DNA of 64,000 bases. It comes from RPQJ01 sp963731105 (GTDB lineage Bacteria > Pseudomonadota > Gammaproteobacteria > Steroidobacterales > Steroidobacteraceae). The stretch is taken from contig CAVSUM010000011.1 in the NCBI GenBank assembly GCA_963731105.1, forward strand, positions 62,001-126,000, given 5' to 3'. Positions 56,183-64,000 of this stretch are shown here, piece by piece. Positions within the stretch are counted from its first letter, which is position 1, and every line of letters starts with the position of its first letter. Both the position numbers and the translations under genes were made by a program. The notes beneath the pieces were generated by a model. The model saw only the letters and a list, made by a program, of their open reading frames with translations. It searched no databases and had not been told where the DNA came from.

Positions 56183-56996
56183 AGGTCGTCCTTTCCGCCA
56201 GCCAGTCGTAATCCCTGCCGCCAGCGACATTGTATTTTCCCTCGAATACTCCGGGGCCGAACCATTTCTTGATTTCGGCATGGCCGTCCGCAAACGAGAG
56301 GCCGGCGGCCTTGTTGTGATAACTCGCGGGTGAATTGACCAGCAGCTTGCTCGATTGGTAAGCCGCGCTGACATCCACCACCCCGTAACAGTCATCCACC
56401 GTGCCCGGGTTTTCATCCCATAATACCCAAAGGCCGGCGGGCCTCAGGATACCGCTGGCCTTCGCAAAGAAGTAGTGGGTGGCTGTGTCCACCCGCGTGG
56501 AAGCGGGTTTGCCGTCTCCCTTTCCGCCAAAGAAGATGTTCATGGACTGGCTGCGCACTCGGGGCACACCATTGGCCGTCGCGCGGTCCGCCGGGCACTT
56601 GTATATGGATGCCGCTTTCGCGTAAGGCCCCAGCAAAGCCCCGGTGGTATAGGCGACATTTGTGGCTTCCAGCGCATTCCGCAAGTCGCCTCCCGCCCAA
56701 GTCAATTTCGGGTCGCTGGTCGCCCAATTCGCCACCAGCCGGTCACTGTTGTCATCGGCATAAAGCACCTGGCATAGTTGCATCTGCTTCAAGTTATTGA
56801 GGCACGAGATGCCTTGCGCCTTGGTCTTGGCCTTGGCCAGGGCCGGCAGGAGCAACGCGGCGAGAATCGCAATGATCGCGATCACCACCAGCAGTTCGAT
56901 GAGCGTAAACCCGATGCCGCGGCTGCCCCGGGTGGAATTCGGCCAGGCCGCTGGGGCGCTCGGAACTTTCCGGTGTTCTTGCGCTATCAGATTCAT
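56169..56996 (-). CDS. Prepilin-type protein with H-x9-DG ending
   Basis: 275 residues. After a basic leader comes GFTLIELLVVIAIIAILAAL, the prepilin peptidase and N-methylation site plus hydrophobic helix. The C-terminal HNKAAGLSFADGHAEIKKWF is the H-X9-DG type of ending found in large pseudopilin families of Verrucomicrobiota and Planctomycetota. SCLNNLKQMQLCQVLYADDN is typical of their helix after the membrane segment. Members are thought to assemble in type II secretion-like systems; no secretion genes are in the window. It lies between the giant PATR gene and nanA. Confidence 0.85.
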   Translation of the reverse strand: MNLIAQEHRKVPSAPAAWPNSTRGSRGIGFTLIELLVVIAIIAILAALLLPALAKAKTKAQGISCLNNLKQMQLCQVLYADDNSDRLVANWATSDPKLTWAGGDLRNALEATNVAYTTGALLGPYAKAASIYKCPADRATANGVPRVRSQSMNIFFGGKGDGKPASTRVDTATHYFFAKASGILRPAGLWVLWDENPGTVDDCYGVVDVSAAYQSSKLLVNSPASYHNKAAGLSFADGHAEIKKWFGPGVFEGKYNVAGGRDYDWLAERTTYAKQ

Positions 56997-57032
56997 ATTT
57001 GCATCAACATGAGCCGTGGCGCGGAGTAATGG

Positions 57033-57986
57033 TTAAGCCCGCGCCAGCGGTTCGGGGTGTTTCAGGTTGCCACCGTTACTGGGAACTCGCGCCGGGAAAC
57101 CCACGCCCGCCAACTCATGCCGCAAGGCCGCGAGTTGCTCGGGCGAAAGATTCTTCAAAGGTGGGCGCACTGGGCCGCAATCCAGCCCAATCATTTTCAT
57201 CATGGCTTTGCCGGCCGGCAGACCGCCATGGCGCGCCATCACGGCGATGATCTCGATCGAGGCCATCTGCCATCGCTGCGCCGCCTCCAGGTCTCCGGCC
57301 CGGTAGGCCTCAATCACCTTTTGATAGATCGGCGCCATGTAATTGTAAGTGCTGCCGACCGCGCCGGTGGCCCCCAAAGCCAGCGCCGCCAGCAGGATTT
57401 CGTCGCGACCAAACAGGATATTGAACCGGCCATCCTCGAAGTTCAGGCACTGTGCGTAGCTCATCAGGCTCTCATCGGTGAACTTGAGTCCGGCCAGATT
57501 GGGTATGCGTTTGCTCGCCGCCCGCAGAAACTCGACCATCGGCACGTTCACCCCGGTCATCGCCGGCATGTGATAATAGTAGAATGGCAGGCCGGGTGCG
57601 GCCGCGGCTACCGGCGCGCAAAAGTCCACCAACTGTTCCACGCCGGCGGGCCGGAAGAAGGTCGGGCCAATGCTGGCGATGGCATAAGCGCCGATCTGCT
57701 CGGCATGCGAGGCCAGATTCCGGCTTTCGTCCAGGCTGTTTTGCGCCACATGCACAATCACCGCCAGCTTTTCGGGCGCGACGGCCAACCAGCGTTCGGC
57801 AACCTGCATCCGCTCCGCGCTGGTCAACGAGAAGCCCTCGCCCGTGGTGCCGCAAATGAATGCGCCCCGCACTCCGTTGCCGGCCAACTCGCTGGCCTGT
57901 CGCTCAATGAGGTCGAGGTTCAGGCTGCCATCCGGCCGCAGGGCCGTGAACGGGGCTGCGATCAATCCGTCCAGTTTCTCTTTCAT
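57033..57986 (-). CDS. nanA: N-acetylneuraminate lyase
   Basis: About 317 residues from ATG 57986. The family signature is complete: FICGTTGEGFSLT (carboxylate loop), FYYYHMPAMTGVNV (catalytic Tyr in the Y-Y-H-x-P-A context of true NanA), and LAGLKFTDESL (Schiff-base Lys in the K-F-T context). It cleaves Neu5Ac to N-acetylmannosamine and pyruvate in the cytoplasm. It is divergent from the regulator at 58111 with 124 bp between starts and a candidate operator in that gap. This is the best candidate for the real sialic-acid lyase; the two DapA-like copies at 29629 and 43211 are more distant. Confidence 0.85.
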   Translation of the reverse strand: MKEKLDGLIAAPFTALRPDGSLNLDLIERQASELAGNGVRGAFICGTTGEGFSLTSAERMQVAERWLAVAPEKLAVIVHVAQNSLDESRNLASHAEQIGAYAIASIGPTFFRPAGVEQLVDFCAPVAAAAPGLPFYYYHMPAMTGVNVPMVEFLRAASKRIPNLAGLKFTDESLMSYAQCLNFEDGRFNILFGRDEILLAALALGATGAVGSTYNYMAPIYQKVIEAYRAGDLEAAQRWQMASIEIIAVMARHGGLPAGKAMMKMIGLDCGPVRPPLKNLSPEQLAALRHELAGVGFPARVPSNGGNLKHPEPLARA

Positions 57987-58061
57987 ATCATGACGAGCGT
58001 GTATGCCGGGATCAACGTTACCCATCGTCGCGCATCCCCCTCAGGGAGACAATCACCGGCA

Positions 58062-58085
58062 ACTTGTATTTTCTGTGGACCAAAC
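58062..58085. promoter_or_regulatory. Candidate operator between nanA and its regulator
   Basis: ACTTGTATTTTCTGTGGACC followed by AAAC, matching the 24-mer at 33053-33076 at 20 of 24 positions. It lies 26 bp before the regulator start and 76 bp before the nanA start, a natural place for joint repression. Confidence 0.55.
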
Positions 58086-58110
58086 GTCCGCGGCGCGGTA
58101 GGTTGCGGCG

Positions 58111-59184
58111 ATGCTGCGACCCCCTAAACGCCTGTCGCTCGTGACCCAAACGGCCGACCTTTTGCGGCAACACCTGTTCACGCGCCCGGCCGGGGAGAAA
58201 CTGGCGAGCGAACGGGAGCTCGGCCACCAGTTGGGCGTCAGCCGCATGACGTTGCGGGCGGCGCTCGCCACGCTGGCGCGGGAGGGATTGATCCGCGCCG
58301 GCCAGGGCCGGAGCCGCGTCCTTGTCAAGCACGGGCGGCGCGCGGGCCGCCGCAATGGCCCGCGCGACGTGGTCCTGCTCTCGCCCATCCCGCTGCACCA
58401 AATCGAGCCGCGCGTGTTGTTCTGGATTGATGAGTTGCGCGACACGCTGGCCAAAGAGCGCTGCGCGCTGCAGGTTCTGGATTATCTCAGTTGCTACTCC
58501 AATCGTCCGCAACGGGCCCTGGAAAAGCTGGCCGCCCGCCTGCGCCCCTCCGCCTGGGTCCTCTTTCAAGCAACCCCCTCGATGCAGGCGTGGTTTATGG
58601 CGCGCGGATTGCCCACCGTCAACGCCGGCTCCTGTTACGACGGCATTCGCCTGCCCGCCGTGGATGTGGACTATCGCGCCGCGAGCATTCATGCCGTCGG
58701 ACGCTTTCTGGCACATGGCCACACGTGCCTGGCCCTCGTGCAACCTAAGCGCATATTTGCCGGCGGCCTCAGAACGGAAGCCGGCTTCGTTCGCGCGGGA
58801 GCCACGGCCGGCCCGGAGGTCGAAACGGTGGCCGCGCAACACGACGGCTCAGTCGAGGGGATTTGCGCCACGCTGGATCGCCTGCTGGCCCGGCCCCGCC
58901 CCCCCACGGCTTTCCTCGTGTGCCGTCCCGGTAACGCGCTCACGGCGCTCGGTCACCTGGTCCAACGCGGGCTGCGGTTCCCGGCCAACGCCGCGCTTAT
59001 CTCGCGCGATGACGATGCCTTTCTGGAGCTGGTCGTCCCCTCCATGGCCCGATACCGGGCGGATCTGGTCTCGTTTGCCACCAAGCTCGCGCACCTAGTG
59101 CTGGAGCTCACCGCCGGAGGCAATCCGTATCCCCGGGAGCATTTGCTCATGCCCCGATTCATCCCCGGCCAGACGCTGAAATAA
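58111..59184 (+). CDS. GntR/LacI hybrid transcriptional regulator of the sialic-acid locus
   Basis: 357 residues. The N-terminal winged helix (about 10-75) contains ASERELGHQLGVSRMTLRAA, a GntR-type recognition helix. The C-terminal 270 residues have the layout of a LacI/periplasmic-binding-type ligand domain (RDVVLLSPIPLHQIEPRVLF; VDVDYRAASIHAVGRFLAHG; FLVCRPGNALTALGHLVQRG), as in AraR. Such proteins usually repress and release DNA on binding the sugar. Divergence from nanA and the shared motif at 58062 and 33053 suggest it controls sialic-acid use. The effector is unknown. Confidence 0.8.
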   Translation: MLRPPKRLSLVTQTADLLRQHLFTRPAGEKLASERELGHQLGVSRMTLRAALATLAREGLIRAGQGRSRVLVKHGRRAGRRNGPRDVVLLSPIPLHQIEPRVLFWIDELRDTLAKERCALQVLDYLSCYSNRPQRALEKLAARLRPSAWVLFQATPSMQAWFMARGLPTVNAGSCYDGIRLPAVDVDYRAASIHAVGRFLAHGHTCLALVQPKRIFAGGLRTEAGFVRAGATAGPEVETVAAQHDGSVEGICATLDRLLARPRPPTAFLVCRPGNALTALGHLVQRGLRFPANAALISRDDDAFLELVVPSMARYRADLVSFATKLAHLVLELTAGGNPYPREHLLMPRFIPGQTLK

Positions 59185-59493
59185 ACTGACCGGAGCACTC
59201 CCCGCCTGGAAATCAGACCAACCTTCACACGGTCTGGGGGGCGGCATTCTTCGTTCGGGCGGTGGCCGGCAGGGAGCGTGTCGGTAGCCCCCTTTCCCAA
59301 GCTCCCCCACCTGTGTAGGCTCAAAAGAGCACAACGAGCTGATTCAGGATGCAAGATGTCTGGTAGCTCGTATCCTCCATAACGCTGAATCCAATGGGAA
59401 GACAATCAGAGCAGGTAACGCCGGCTAGAGCCCCCGATTCCCGCGAGACGGCGCATGGGAGTCACCGCAGGGCGCGCGGGGAGAAGCACCGGG
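59185..59493. other. Convergent intergenic region, nothing recognised
   Basis: 309 bp between the regulator and the DUF4838 gene, which face each other. No ORF, strong hairpin with U-tract, or 11-nt array was found. Confidence 0.5.
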
Positions 59494-61476
59494 TCATGGT
59501 TCCCGGCCGAGTTTGGTCTCAATCTCTTTAATCGGGCCGCGGAAGACGCGGTTGACATACCAGCTCTCCAGCCACTCAGCCGTGGCTGTCCCCGGGAACT
59601 GCTTTTCGGCCTGCGCGGTTTCTTCCAGGACTCGCGAAGCATAGACCTGGGCGGCGGCGATGGCTTTGTCCAGATCCGCGCGGGCAGCGGGATTGCTTTG
59701 GAGGTCCTGATATTTCTGTTTGATGCCGCGAACATGACGCAGCGCCGTTGACCAGCGCGTAAGAATCCGGTGGCTGGCCTGAAGTTTGCGGACGCGATAG
59801 GCATAAGGCGGGTCGCGCTGGCACAGGGCAAGCGTGCGCCGGAGGGTCTCGGCGAGGCGCTGGAGTTCCTGGTAATCCCGCTCATTGGCGTCGCCGCGGC
59901 TGGCCCGGTAGGAGACATGGAGGTCATCGGCAAGCGCCTGGAAATAGTCCAGCAGGACCGGACCGGCGGCGGGGCCGAAATAGTTGAGAACGTAGTCGCG
60001 CAGTTGCGCGGCCGGTTTTTGGGCGGGGTAGTAATAGGGATAGCGCCCGGCGACCCCCAGGTCGAAGGCGTAGTTCCACCAGAAACCGTGCGGGTATTGC
60101 AGGACGTAGGTGCCGACGAGATGGTTGCTGACGAAGTATCGGGTGTCGCCTTCGAGGGCGTGCAGGTAAGGGGCGCCGTTGAAAGGCTGGTGCGAGGCGG
60201 CCGCGTAATAGGAGCATAGCTCAAAGCTCTTGAACGCGCCCCGCCACTTGGCGAGGCTCGCGCGGTTCGCGTAATCCGGGTCGCCGTAGGACTGCCGGTG
60301 GTTGCGCCCCCAGTGGGCATAAACGGCCTGCCACTTGCCATTCGGCGTCGCGTTGGTGGGAGGTTCCAGCGCGGGCGCGTAGCCGCAGACGGCTTCCAGC
60401 GTCACCGCCGGGCAGTCTTTCTCCAGCCGGTCCGACATCTGGTTGAACAGGTCAACGATCAGGTCGGAGCCGCCGTGTTGGCGGCATTGGTCGCACCCGC
60501 AAAGGGCGCCGCCGTCAATCCATACCGGGCAGAAGACCTTGATTTGCGGGTACTGTTTGAGGAACGACACGACATTGCTGATGAACTGCGCGTTTGCCTC
60601 GGGATTGCTCCAGCAGTAGTTGATGAGCGGAAGGGCGTCGCCGTGCTTCCGACGCTGACCATCGTAGAGTCCAAACCACTCGGGATGCGCGTCGAAGTAT
60701 TTTGCGCTGGGCAGGAAGAACGGGAACGAATGGCAGGGGCCGTGCAGAAAGAGGCCGCGCTGGTCAAGCTGGGCGAGGACGCCCGAGTTTTTCATAAGCT
60801 CCATCTCCTCGCCAACGGCGCCGGGACGATGATGCGCCTGCCAGGAGACGCCGTTGTATCGGTTCTTCGCCGCCCAGTCGAGTTGCGGGATCATCTGCTC
60901 GGGCTTGAGGTCAAAGAAGAACGCGCTGCCGTTGTAGATGCGCAGCTTCAGCGGGCTGGCCTCGGACCATTGGCCCACCGGCAGCGCCAGGTCCGCCAGT
61001 TTGGGAACGACTTCCGGGTCCCGGGGATCGAGCGCTGGCTGGAACCAGCGGCAGCCCAGCCGTTCGAGCGCGTCGTAAACGCCATAGAGGACGCCGATCG
61101 GGCTGTCGCCCGCTATGACGACGCGCTGGGGTTCAACCAGCAGGCTATAACCGTCAAATCCGGCCTTGGCCGGCGGCATTTCTTTGACCGCGGGCAAAGC
61201 TTTCCTTAAACCGATTTGTATCGTCAACTCTCCCGGCTTCTTCGCCTCGGCGAATTTCGCGCCGCACATTTGCTCGAGATGCCGGGTCAACTCGCGCGCG
61301 GCAAAGCGTTCGACCTCACCCGCACCTGGCGGCAGATAGACGCTCCACTTGGTTGTGCCGTTCTGCGAAAGCCTGGCCTGGGGCGGCTCGGCGTTTCCGG
61401 CGGCTGGAAGGCGCTGGGGGCAAGCGAATGCGGCGAGCAGCATTGCAACCGAAACAAGTAATGTGCCTGTGTTCAT
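59494..61476 (-). CDS. Secreted DUF4838 protein (glycosidase-like)
   Basis: About 660 residues from ATG 61476. Signal peptide LLVSVAMLLAAFACPQRLPA. An N-terminal alpha-glucuronidase-like domain (FAARELTRHLEQMCGAKFAE; VVIAGDSPIGVLYGVYDALE; LGCRWFQPALDPRDPEVV) is followed by the DUF4838 TIM-barrel-like region (NRYNGVSWQAHHRPG, HGPCHSFPFFLPSAKYFDAH, CGCDQCRQHGGSDLIVDLFN) and a helical C-terminus. The family resembles GH20/67/115-type hydrolases but its activity is not established. The frame is intact. It converges on the regulator gene and may belong to the same glycan programme. Confidence 0.8.
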   Translation of the reverse strand: MNTGTLLVSVAMLLAAFACPQRLPAAGNAEPPQARLSQNGTTKWSVYLPPGAGEVERFAARELTRHLEQMCGAKFAEAKKPGELTIQIGLRKALPAVKEMPPAKAGFDGYSLLVEPQRVVIAGDSPIGVLYGVYDALERLGCRWFQPALDPRDPEVVPKLADLALPVGQWSEASPLKLRIYNGSAFFFDLKPEQMIPQLDWAAKNRYNGVSWQAHHRPGAVGEEMELMKNSGVLAQLDQRGLFLHGPCHSFPFFLPSAKYFDAHPEWFGLYDGQRRKHGDALPLINYCWSNPEANAQFISNVVSFLKQYPQIKVFCPVWIDGGALCGCDQCRQHGGSDLIVDLFNQMSDRLEKDCPAVTLEAVCGYAPALEPPTNATPNGKWQAVYAHWGRNHRQSYGDPDYANRASLAKWRGAFKSFELCSYYAAASHQPFNGAPYLHALEGDTRYFVSNHLVGTYVLQYPHGFWWNYAFDLGVAGRYPYYYPAQKPAAQLRDYVLNYFGPAAGPVLLDYFQALADDLHVSYRASRGDANERDYQELQRLAETLRRTLALCQRDPPYAYRVRKLQASHRILTRWSTALRHVRGIKQKYQDLQSNPAARADLDKAIAAAQVYASRVLEETAQAEKQFPGTATAEWLESWYVNRVFRGPIKEIETKLGREP

Positions 61477-61671
61477 AGGAGCTTCATGGCAATGATCACC
61501 CACACGTTTTGGGGGCGATCCAAGACGGAAGCCGAAAACATAACTGATGCGCATATTATGGCCCAAGTTTGTTCTTCTGAAATCATGAGTAACCAGTCCC
61601 CCCCCGAGCGGCGCATTTGACGCGCCCAGCGGCGGGCTAGAGCCTGGCGTCCGAGGATCCCTCTTTGTCAT

Positions 61672-61792
61672 GGGGGTATCACGGTGTTACGCCGGTGGGG
61701 ATACGGAGGGGCTACGGTATTGCTCCCATGGGGAACGCTCCCCATGGGAGCAATACCGTAGCAATACCGTAGCAATACCATGGCACTACCAT
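61672..61792. repeat. 11-nt phased array with a perfect 24-bp inverted repeat
   Basis: Eleven units in exact register, e.g. GGTGTTACGCC, GGTGGGGATAC, GGAGGGGCTAC, GGTATTGCTCC (61683-61726) and AGCAATACCGT twice, AGCAATACCAT, GGCACTACCAT (61749-61792). Units on the left are reverse-complement relatives of those on the right. The centre is a perfect inverted repeat, GCTACGGTATTGCTCCCATG plus GGGA on the left, with a 4-nt loop. The outer arms are those of the 1634-1787 array. Confidence 0.8.
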
Positions 61793-62171
61793 CGTTCGCG
61801 GCCTTCACCCAGCCGACAGGGCTGTGGCGACGCCGGTGTCACACAGTCGCCGCACAGGTCGCTTTCTGTAGAGTTGCATGGGCTTGGGCACGTGGTATCC
61901 TGGGAAAATGAAACTTTGTCTCGTCTTGAGACACCCGGGCTGGGTGACCCAGCAGGTCTGTGCTTGGTCCGTTCTCGACCGCCCGCGCCCTTTGGATGCC
62001 AGAGGGAAGGCTACCAATCCAGGATGACGCTGGGGTCCAACGCCGTAACATGAACTCAGCAAAAGCACAACGGGCCAGACGAAGAAGGAGAACGCTGGCG
62101 CCCGGCATCGTGCCGGGCGGCTGGTGCAGCCGCTGCGTCTTTTGCGGTCCCGCGGGTGAATGCCTGGATCG
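61793..62171. other. Intergenic region, no supported gene
   Basis: Overlapping ORFs on both strands have arginine/proline-rich composition typical of shadow frames in GC-rich DNA. No RNA gene was recognised. Confidence 0.4.
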
Positions 62172-62498
62172 GATTCGGTCAAGAGCGGCCGCTGCGGCGA
62201 CTGGGTGTGGTACGTGCGGAACGGCCACCAGTGGCGGCGACGCTGGGTCAAAGGGTTTGATCCCAAGACCGCCAAGCAAAGGGCCTGGCGGGCGCGGCTG
62301 GCGGCGGCCTCGAAAGCCTAGAGCGAGGTGCTGACCGAGGAAGAGCGGAGGGCCTGCATCGCTGAAGGCGCCCAGCGGCGGACCCGGCCACGGCTGGGCC
62401 AGTCAGGCCGGCAGACCGGGCAGCAGTATTGGGTGGGCAAGGAATGCAAGGAGAAGCCGCCCGTGGCCGCCGCGCAGGCCCGGAAGCCGAAATCCTGA
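62172..62498 (+). pseudogene. Decayed small basic protein of a Verrucomicrobiota-type repeated family
   Basis: The plus frame reads DSVKSGRCGDWVWYVRNGHQ, then WVKGFDPKTAKQRAWRARLA, a TAG stop after AAASKA, and on through SEVLTEEERRACIAEGAQRR and GQSGRQTGQQYWVGKECKEK to TGA at 62496. From memory, proteins of this pattern (W-V-W-Y-V-R-N-G; L-T-E-E-Q-R; L-G-Q-S-G) occur in many copies in this phylum and have no known function. No start codon with ribosome site is visible. The internal stop and missing start suggest decay. Confidence 0.5.
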
Positions 62499-62795
62499 AC
62501 CGGGTCGGATCTTCCGTCTTTGGCGAATAGGTATTCCATGGCCGCCCTGGCTCCAGGGGTCGGGGCATGCGGGTGATGCCCGATTACGAAAACGTGCTCA
62601 GCGACTGAAAGTGCCGCCGCTTCGGGGCCGGCTCACGGGCGGGGTGCGTCTGCCGACCGCGCCTCTGCCGCCTGCGCGGTGCCCCGCTACTTGCGGGGAC
62701 ACGCCCTTGACGCCGCCCACCAGCTCAAATGGGCAAGAACTGACTGGGCAAAACTGACTGTTGACGCCGCATTCTGGCTTCGATAGGGTCGCCAC
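62499..62795. other. Intergenic region, nothing recognised
   Basis: 297 bp without a supported ORF, hairpin terminator or repeat. Confidence 0.4.
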
Positions 62796-63959
62796 ATGCT
62801 TGGTGAGCCCGAAGACCTACTCTCCCTCACCCGCGCAGCGCTGAGTGCGCGCGGCGCACAAAAGCAAATCATTACTCTCCTTCGGATCGCGGCTCTGCTG
62901 GCAGCCTTGGCGCCGGCGACCTGTCCGGCCCAAGAGACGTCCAGCGGCCCACCCGCAAGCGCAGCTCCGGCCTGGGGTGAGCGCGTTGAAGGGGTATCGC
63001 TGCGCCTGGAGGCAACGCGCACGCGCTGGGGCGCCGGGGAGAGCCCCACCTTCAGTCTCGATGTCCAGAACCAGGGACAGCGAGACTTTCTCACCCTCCA
63101 GACGCCCGAATTTCTGGGCAACCTGGAGGTCGATGGCATCCGGTACCGGTGGTGCGGAAGCGGCAGCTTCGCGCAGTCACCTTTGCCGCCCGGCCGCCGC
63201 TACGAGGGCATTCCGCTCATCCTTACACCCACTTGGAGACCCGACCAGGATAAGGCAGTCACGCGGCAATCGCGGCCCATCCTGCCGCTGCGATTCTCCG
63301 CCGGCCAGCACACGATCCGCTTTTCCATGACGTGCAGGGACGCCCACGCTCCCAGCGCCAAGACCGTTCGCAAGCCTGGCGCGCCAAGCCCTGAGGTGGT
63401 TGTCACGAGCAATCCGGTGAGGATCGAGGTCACGGCCACGAACGAAGAGCCAACGGCTGTGGCTGCGCCTTGGGGGCGTGCCACCAACGGCTTCGCAGTG
63501 CAACTGCGTGCGGAACATTCTGCCTGGACGACTGAGGATACCGTGAGCCTCGCCGTGGCCGTGCGCAACCAGGGGCAGCGCAACCTGCTGGTGCCTCAGG
63601 CCCAGCAACTCGGGGAGCTGGAAGTGGACGGCGTGGACTATCACTGGGCAGGGCATATCGAGGCGAAGAGTTCCACCTTCCCGCCAAGCGGCCAGTACCT
63701 TGACATCGGCGTCAACCTCACAACCAACTGGCAGACCCAGGAAGGCAAGCCGCTCCAGTTAGGGCCCACCTGGCACACCCTCCGCTTTGTGGTAACAGCC
63801 TCGTCGAATCAGGCCACCCGCTCGCCGGCCATCCGCGCTGTCAGCAACCCTGTCCAGATCAGCCTGGTGTCCGGAGTCCGCGAATGCGCTGCTTTGGTGA
63901 GCAAGGTACCTGCCTGGTTATGCCTTCCGATCGGTGCGGCGCGGCAGCGTCGGCCATGA
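62796..63959 (+). CDS. Exported protein with two repeated beta-sandwich domains, probably continuing past the window
   Basis: 387 residues in one frame. Hydrophobic leader IITLLRIAALLAALAPATCPA. Two homologous units follow: about 60-185 (WGERVEGVSLRLEATRTRWG, QNQGQRDFLTLQTPEFLGNL, VDGIRYRW) and about 225-350 (WGRATNGFAVQLRAEHSAWT, RNQGQRNLLVPQAQQLGELE, VDGVDYHW). Similar units are found, from memory, in Verrucomicrobiota sensor or BlaR1/M56-linked proteins. After NPVQISLVSG the frame turns non-coding. From about 63912 another frame reads GYAFRSVRRGSVGHESLTEV LATPDGKE up to the window edge, so a one-base error near 63905 probably hides the rest of the gene. Confidence 0.65.
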   Translation: MLGEPEDLLSLTRAALSARGAQKQIITLLRIAALLAALAPATCPAQETSSGPPASAAPAWGERVEGVSLRLEATRTRWGAGESPTFSLDVQNQGQRDFLTLQTPEFLGNLEVDGIRYRWCGSGSFAQSPLPPGRRYEGIPLILTPTWRPDQDKAVTRQSRPILPLRFSAGQHTIRFSMTCRDAHAPSAKTVRKPGAPSPEVVVTSNPVRIEVTATNEEPTAVAAPWGRATNGFAVQLRAEHSAWTTEDTVSLAVAVRNQGQRNLLVPQAQQLGELEVDGVDYHWAGHIEAKSSTFPPSGQYLDIGVNLTTNWQTQEGKPLQLGPTWHTLRFVVTASSNQATRSPAIRAVSNPVQISLVSGVRECAALVSKVPAWLCLPIGAARQRRP

Positions 63960-64000
63960 GTCGCTCACTGAGGTGCTGGCCACGCCCGATGGCAAGGAGA

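Noticed and set aside
1..64000. Prophage or integrative element spanning the sialic-acid locus
   Set aside because: No integrase, phage structural gene or attachment sites seen; only the IS21 element is clearly mobile.

Overview
The window reads as a chromosomal segment of a GC-rich Verrucomicrobiota bacterium, probably of the Pedosphaera/Limisphaera side of the phylum (inference, no rRNA is present). Markers seen: a prepilin with the FTLIELLVVIAIIAILAALL signature, beta-helix proteins with a choice-of-anchor-Q ending, autotransporter-type beta-strand repeats without a barrel, C-terminal beta domains ending in FYRL/FFRL, a DUF6600 protein, and a sigma factor fused to an extracytoplasmic domain. 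Many genes, including the housekeeping rnhB, are split by single-base indels. I merged the pieces and treat most breaks as probable sequencing or assembly errors; a few larger events look real.

Layout. 1-1.6 kb: end of a secreted modular protein. 2.0-7.0 kb (minus strand): a compact type VII (ESX)-like locus with an FtsK/EccC-type double ATPase, two WXG100-like proteins and a coiled-coil partner, next to a secreted DUF6600 protein (7.1-9.5 kb). 10.2-12.9 kb: a sigma factor - membrane helix - redoxin-fold fusion. 13-17.7 kb: broken GH125 gene, sulfotransferase, beta-helix protein, DUF1015 gene. 17.8-21.2 kb: an IS21-family element with two extra DNA-binding-like genes in front of istA/istB. 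21.6-27.3 kb: dus, Mrr-like nuclease, a PIN/RHH toxin-antitoxin pair lying between yraN and a decayed copy of the yraN 3' end, methyltransferase, rnhB. 27.3-59.2 kb: a large sialic-acid/amino-sugar locus. 59.5-64 kb: DUF4838 protein, a decayed small gene, and a start of a protein with repeated beta-sandwich domains.

How the sialic-acid locus fits together: several secreted GH33 sialidases (one with LamG, one with two propellers, one with beta-strand repeats) would release sialic acid; a kelch NanM-like epimerase would interconvert its anomers; an MFS carrier would import it; NanA (57.0 kb) and two divergent DapA-family aldolases would cleave it; a PIG-L deacetylase and a NagB-like deaminase could process the amino sugar. 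Two URO-D-like proteins and a secreted FAD oxidoreductase are embedded in the locus with unknown roles. A GntR/LacI-type hybrid regulator (58.1 kb) is divergent from nanA. A 24-bp motif in that intergenic region recurs in the intergenic region in front of two sialidase genes 25 kb away, which suggests a regulon. No NanE/AGE epimerase, NanK or NagA was recognised.

A second theme is a set of six intergenic arrays built of degenerate units with an exact 11-nt period, at 1.6, 10.0, 13.0, 24.9, 29.5 and 61.7 kb. Their unit sequences differ but their period does not; two of them also form long hairpins with the same outer arms.
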